In this document: one piece after another, positions 5,455-6,766 of the stretch
Layout: the number at the start of each line of letters is the position of its first letter
Numbering within the stretch: the first letter of the stretch is position 1
From: an uncultured Georgenia sp.
GTDB lineage: Bacteria; Actinomycetota; Actinomycetes; Actinomycetales; Actinomycetaceae
Assembly (NCBI RefSeq): GCF_937958535.1
Contig: NZ_CALGNQ010000181.1
Location: 1 to 6,766 of the forward strand
Direction: 5' to 3'
DNA: 6,766 nt
Position numbers and translations under genes: made by a program
The notes under the pieces: model-generated
What the model was told of the DNA's origin: nothing
The model's input: the letters and a program-made list of their open reading frames with translations, nothing else
The model's database searches: none

Positions 5455-6766
5455 TCAGTACGCCCGCACGTCGGGCCAGTCGAGCTCCACGCCGTCGGCG
5501 GCCAGGCGCCGCTGCAGCTCGGCGGTGAGGTCCTGGTCAGCGGTGACGTCCTGCGGGGTGCACCGCCGCTCGAGGCACAGTGCCGCGAGCGTCGCGGCGG
5601 CCTCGCCGATGTTCCACTCGACGGGGTGGAGGCGGTAGCAGCCGTTGGTGATGTGGGTGGTGCCGATGTTCTTGGCCGCCGGCAGCAGGTTGGTCATCCG
5701 CACCGGGACCAGTGAGCGCAGCGGGATCTGGAACGGACAGGAGGCGACGTCGATATACCCGTCCCCGCCCGTCGAGGGGTGCAGGTCGATGCGGTAGGAG
5801 CCGATCCCCACGCTGTCGGCATGGCGCACCGCTCTCCCGTCGGGGCGGGTGGCGAGAGCGACCTCCTGCTCGACGATGGTGTGCTGCGCCTGGATCCGGC
5901 GGGACTCGCGGATGTAGGGCCGCTTGGCGAGCCCGTCGGCCGTGCCGACCACCTCGGGTACCAGGCGCAGACCGGGGTAGCCGGTCCCGCCGTCGGGACG
6001 GGGCGCCTCGGTCTGCAGCCAGTGGAGGAACGACAGCGAGAGGTCGCGCGCCCCGGCGAGGTGGGCGTCGTCGTCGGGGCCGCCGAAGACGGGCCCGCCG
6101 AGGTAGTCGATCATGGGCCAGTTGACCGTGGTGATGTCGCTGCGCAGCCAGCCCGGGCGGAAGGTCTGGCGGGCGGCGATGCGCCGGAAGGCCCACAGCT
6201 CGAAGTCGCCGCCGACGGTGCGGTGGTCGACGACGGCGTCGAGGTCGATGTTCGGGGTGAACGTGCGCTCGTGCGGCTGGCCGGTGCGCGGGACCGGTGC
6301 GACGAAGGAGAGCTGCGGGCCGCCGTAGCCGGCGGGCACGGCGTCGCGGAACTCGGCGTACCGGACGGGGCGGTCGATGGTGTGGTCCTCCCCCGCGAGG
6401 TGCTCCAGCGCGAAGCACCACGAGACGGCCTGCATGTTCCGCGGCTCGGGCACGGGCTTGGCGTGCGGTTCACCGGTCTGGTCGATCGACTCCGCGCCCG
6501 TGACGTGCTCGGTGCCGGAGAGGTCGAGCAGCTCGCCGGTCTCGGTGGCGTCGAGGAACATCGGCGCGGTGACGGTGGCCCGTGCTCCGGCCGGGTCGGT
6601 GAGGACGACGGCGGTGACCCGGTCACCCTCCGTCTCGGCGGCCACGGGGCGGTGCTCCAGCAGGGTGCGGAGCCGGCCGGACGCACGGGCGGGGGCGAGC
6701 ATCCCCTCGACGACGGCGAGCGCCACCCGCGGCTCGATGCACAGCGTGGAGACGACGCCGCGGCCC
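5455..6766 (-). CDS. FAD-dependent oxidoreductase, N-terminus outside the window
   Basis: The C-terminal 436 residues of a flavoprotein resembling the FAD_oxidored (PF12831-like) family. The frame is open to the right edge, where it reads GRGVVSTLCIEPRVALAVVEGML; the N-terminal GxGxxG dinucleotide-binding loop is therefore not visible. Seen are APMFLDATETGELLDLSG, the beta-strand and turn that follow FAD binding in this family, and the C-terminal flavin-closing segment NLLPAAKNIGTTHITNGCYRLHPVEWNIGEAAATLAAL. The middle, including HERTFTPNIDLDAVVD, FELWAFRRI and NWPMIDYLGGPVFGG, is probably the substrate domain. Members are often named hypothetical or xanthan lyase-like, and their reactions are mostly undefined. 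It converges on the ABC importer with a 50-bp gap, so it is not in that transcript; oxidation of a sugar or its acceptor is possible but unsupported. The family is fairly sure, the substrate unknown. A GTG at 6726 is only an internal codon. Confidence 0.82.
   Translation of the reverse strand, partial: GRGVVSTLCIEPRVALAVVEGMLAPARASGRLRTLLEHRPVAAETEGDRVTAVVLTDPAGARATVTAPMFLDATETGELLDLSGTEHVTGAESIDQTGEPHAKPVPEPRNMQAVSWCFALEHLAGEDHTIDRPVRYAEFRDAVPAGYGGPQLSFVAPVPRTGQPHERTFTPNIDLDAVVDHRTVGGDFELWAFRRIAARQTFRPGWLRSDITTVNWPMIDYLGGPVFGGPDDDAHLAGARDLSLSFLHWLQTEAPRPDGGTGYPGLRLVPEVVGTADGLAKRPYIRESRRIQAQHTIVEQEVALATRPDGRAVRHADSVGIGSYRIDLHPSTGGDGYIDVASCPFQIPLRSLVPVRMTNLLPAAKNIGTTHITNGCYRLHPVEWNIGEAAATLAALCLERRCTPQDVTADQDLTAELQRRLAADGVELDWPDVRAY

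Noticed and set aside
4627..5715. 362-residue plus-strand frame over the second permease and into the oxidoreductase
   Set aside because: It is an out-of-frame reading with no recognisable domain, and it runs across the convergent gap into antisense sequence.
1..6766. CRISPR arrays, tRNA or rRNA genes, insertion sequences, attachment sites
   Set aside because: No regularly spaced repeats, cloverleaf-like sequence, transposase motifs or terminal repeats were seen by reading both strands.

Overview
This is a high-GC (roughly 70% by eye) stretch in which every readable gene ends in TGA and codon third positions are strongly G/C-biased. Together with a lipoprotein sugar-binding protein and an ABC importer that has no ATPase gene of its own, this points to an actinobacterium, perhaps Micrococcales (inference; no phylogenetic marker is present).

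Layout. Left (25-2142, minus strand): a small VOC/glyoxalase-fold gene carrying an apparent one-base deletion, preceded in the same direction by a GH13 subfamily 18-type sugar phosphorylase. Centre (2143-2257): a divergent control region with a perfect 12-bp palindrome and two further inverted repeats. Right of it (2258-5404, plus strand): a CUT1-type sugar ABC importer made of a lipoprotein binding protein and two permeases, with a very strong GC stem-loop between the binding protein and the first permease. Far right (5455-6766, minus strand, convergent): a FAD-dependent oxidoreductase whose N-terminus lies beyond the window.

How the genes may work together. The arrangement recalls the phosphorylase plus binding protein plus two permeases of E. 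coli ycjMNOP. Inferred model: a small alpha-glucoside (glucosylglycerate, glucosylglycerol, sucrose or a relative) is captured by the lipoprotein, imported through the two permeases powered by an ATPase encoded elsewhere, and split inside the cell by inorganic phosphate to glucose 1-phosphate and the free acceptor. The VOC protein and the FAD enzyme have no assignable substrate; they may belong to the same regulon or be simple neighbours. No transcription factor, tRNA, rRNA, mobile element or CRISPR array is visible. This looks like a well-organised carbohydrate-use locus of known families rather than a new type of system; the open points are the substrate, the operators, the intercistronic hairpin and the frameshift.
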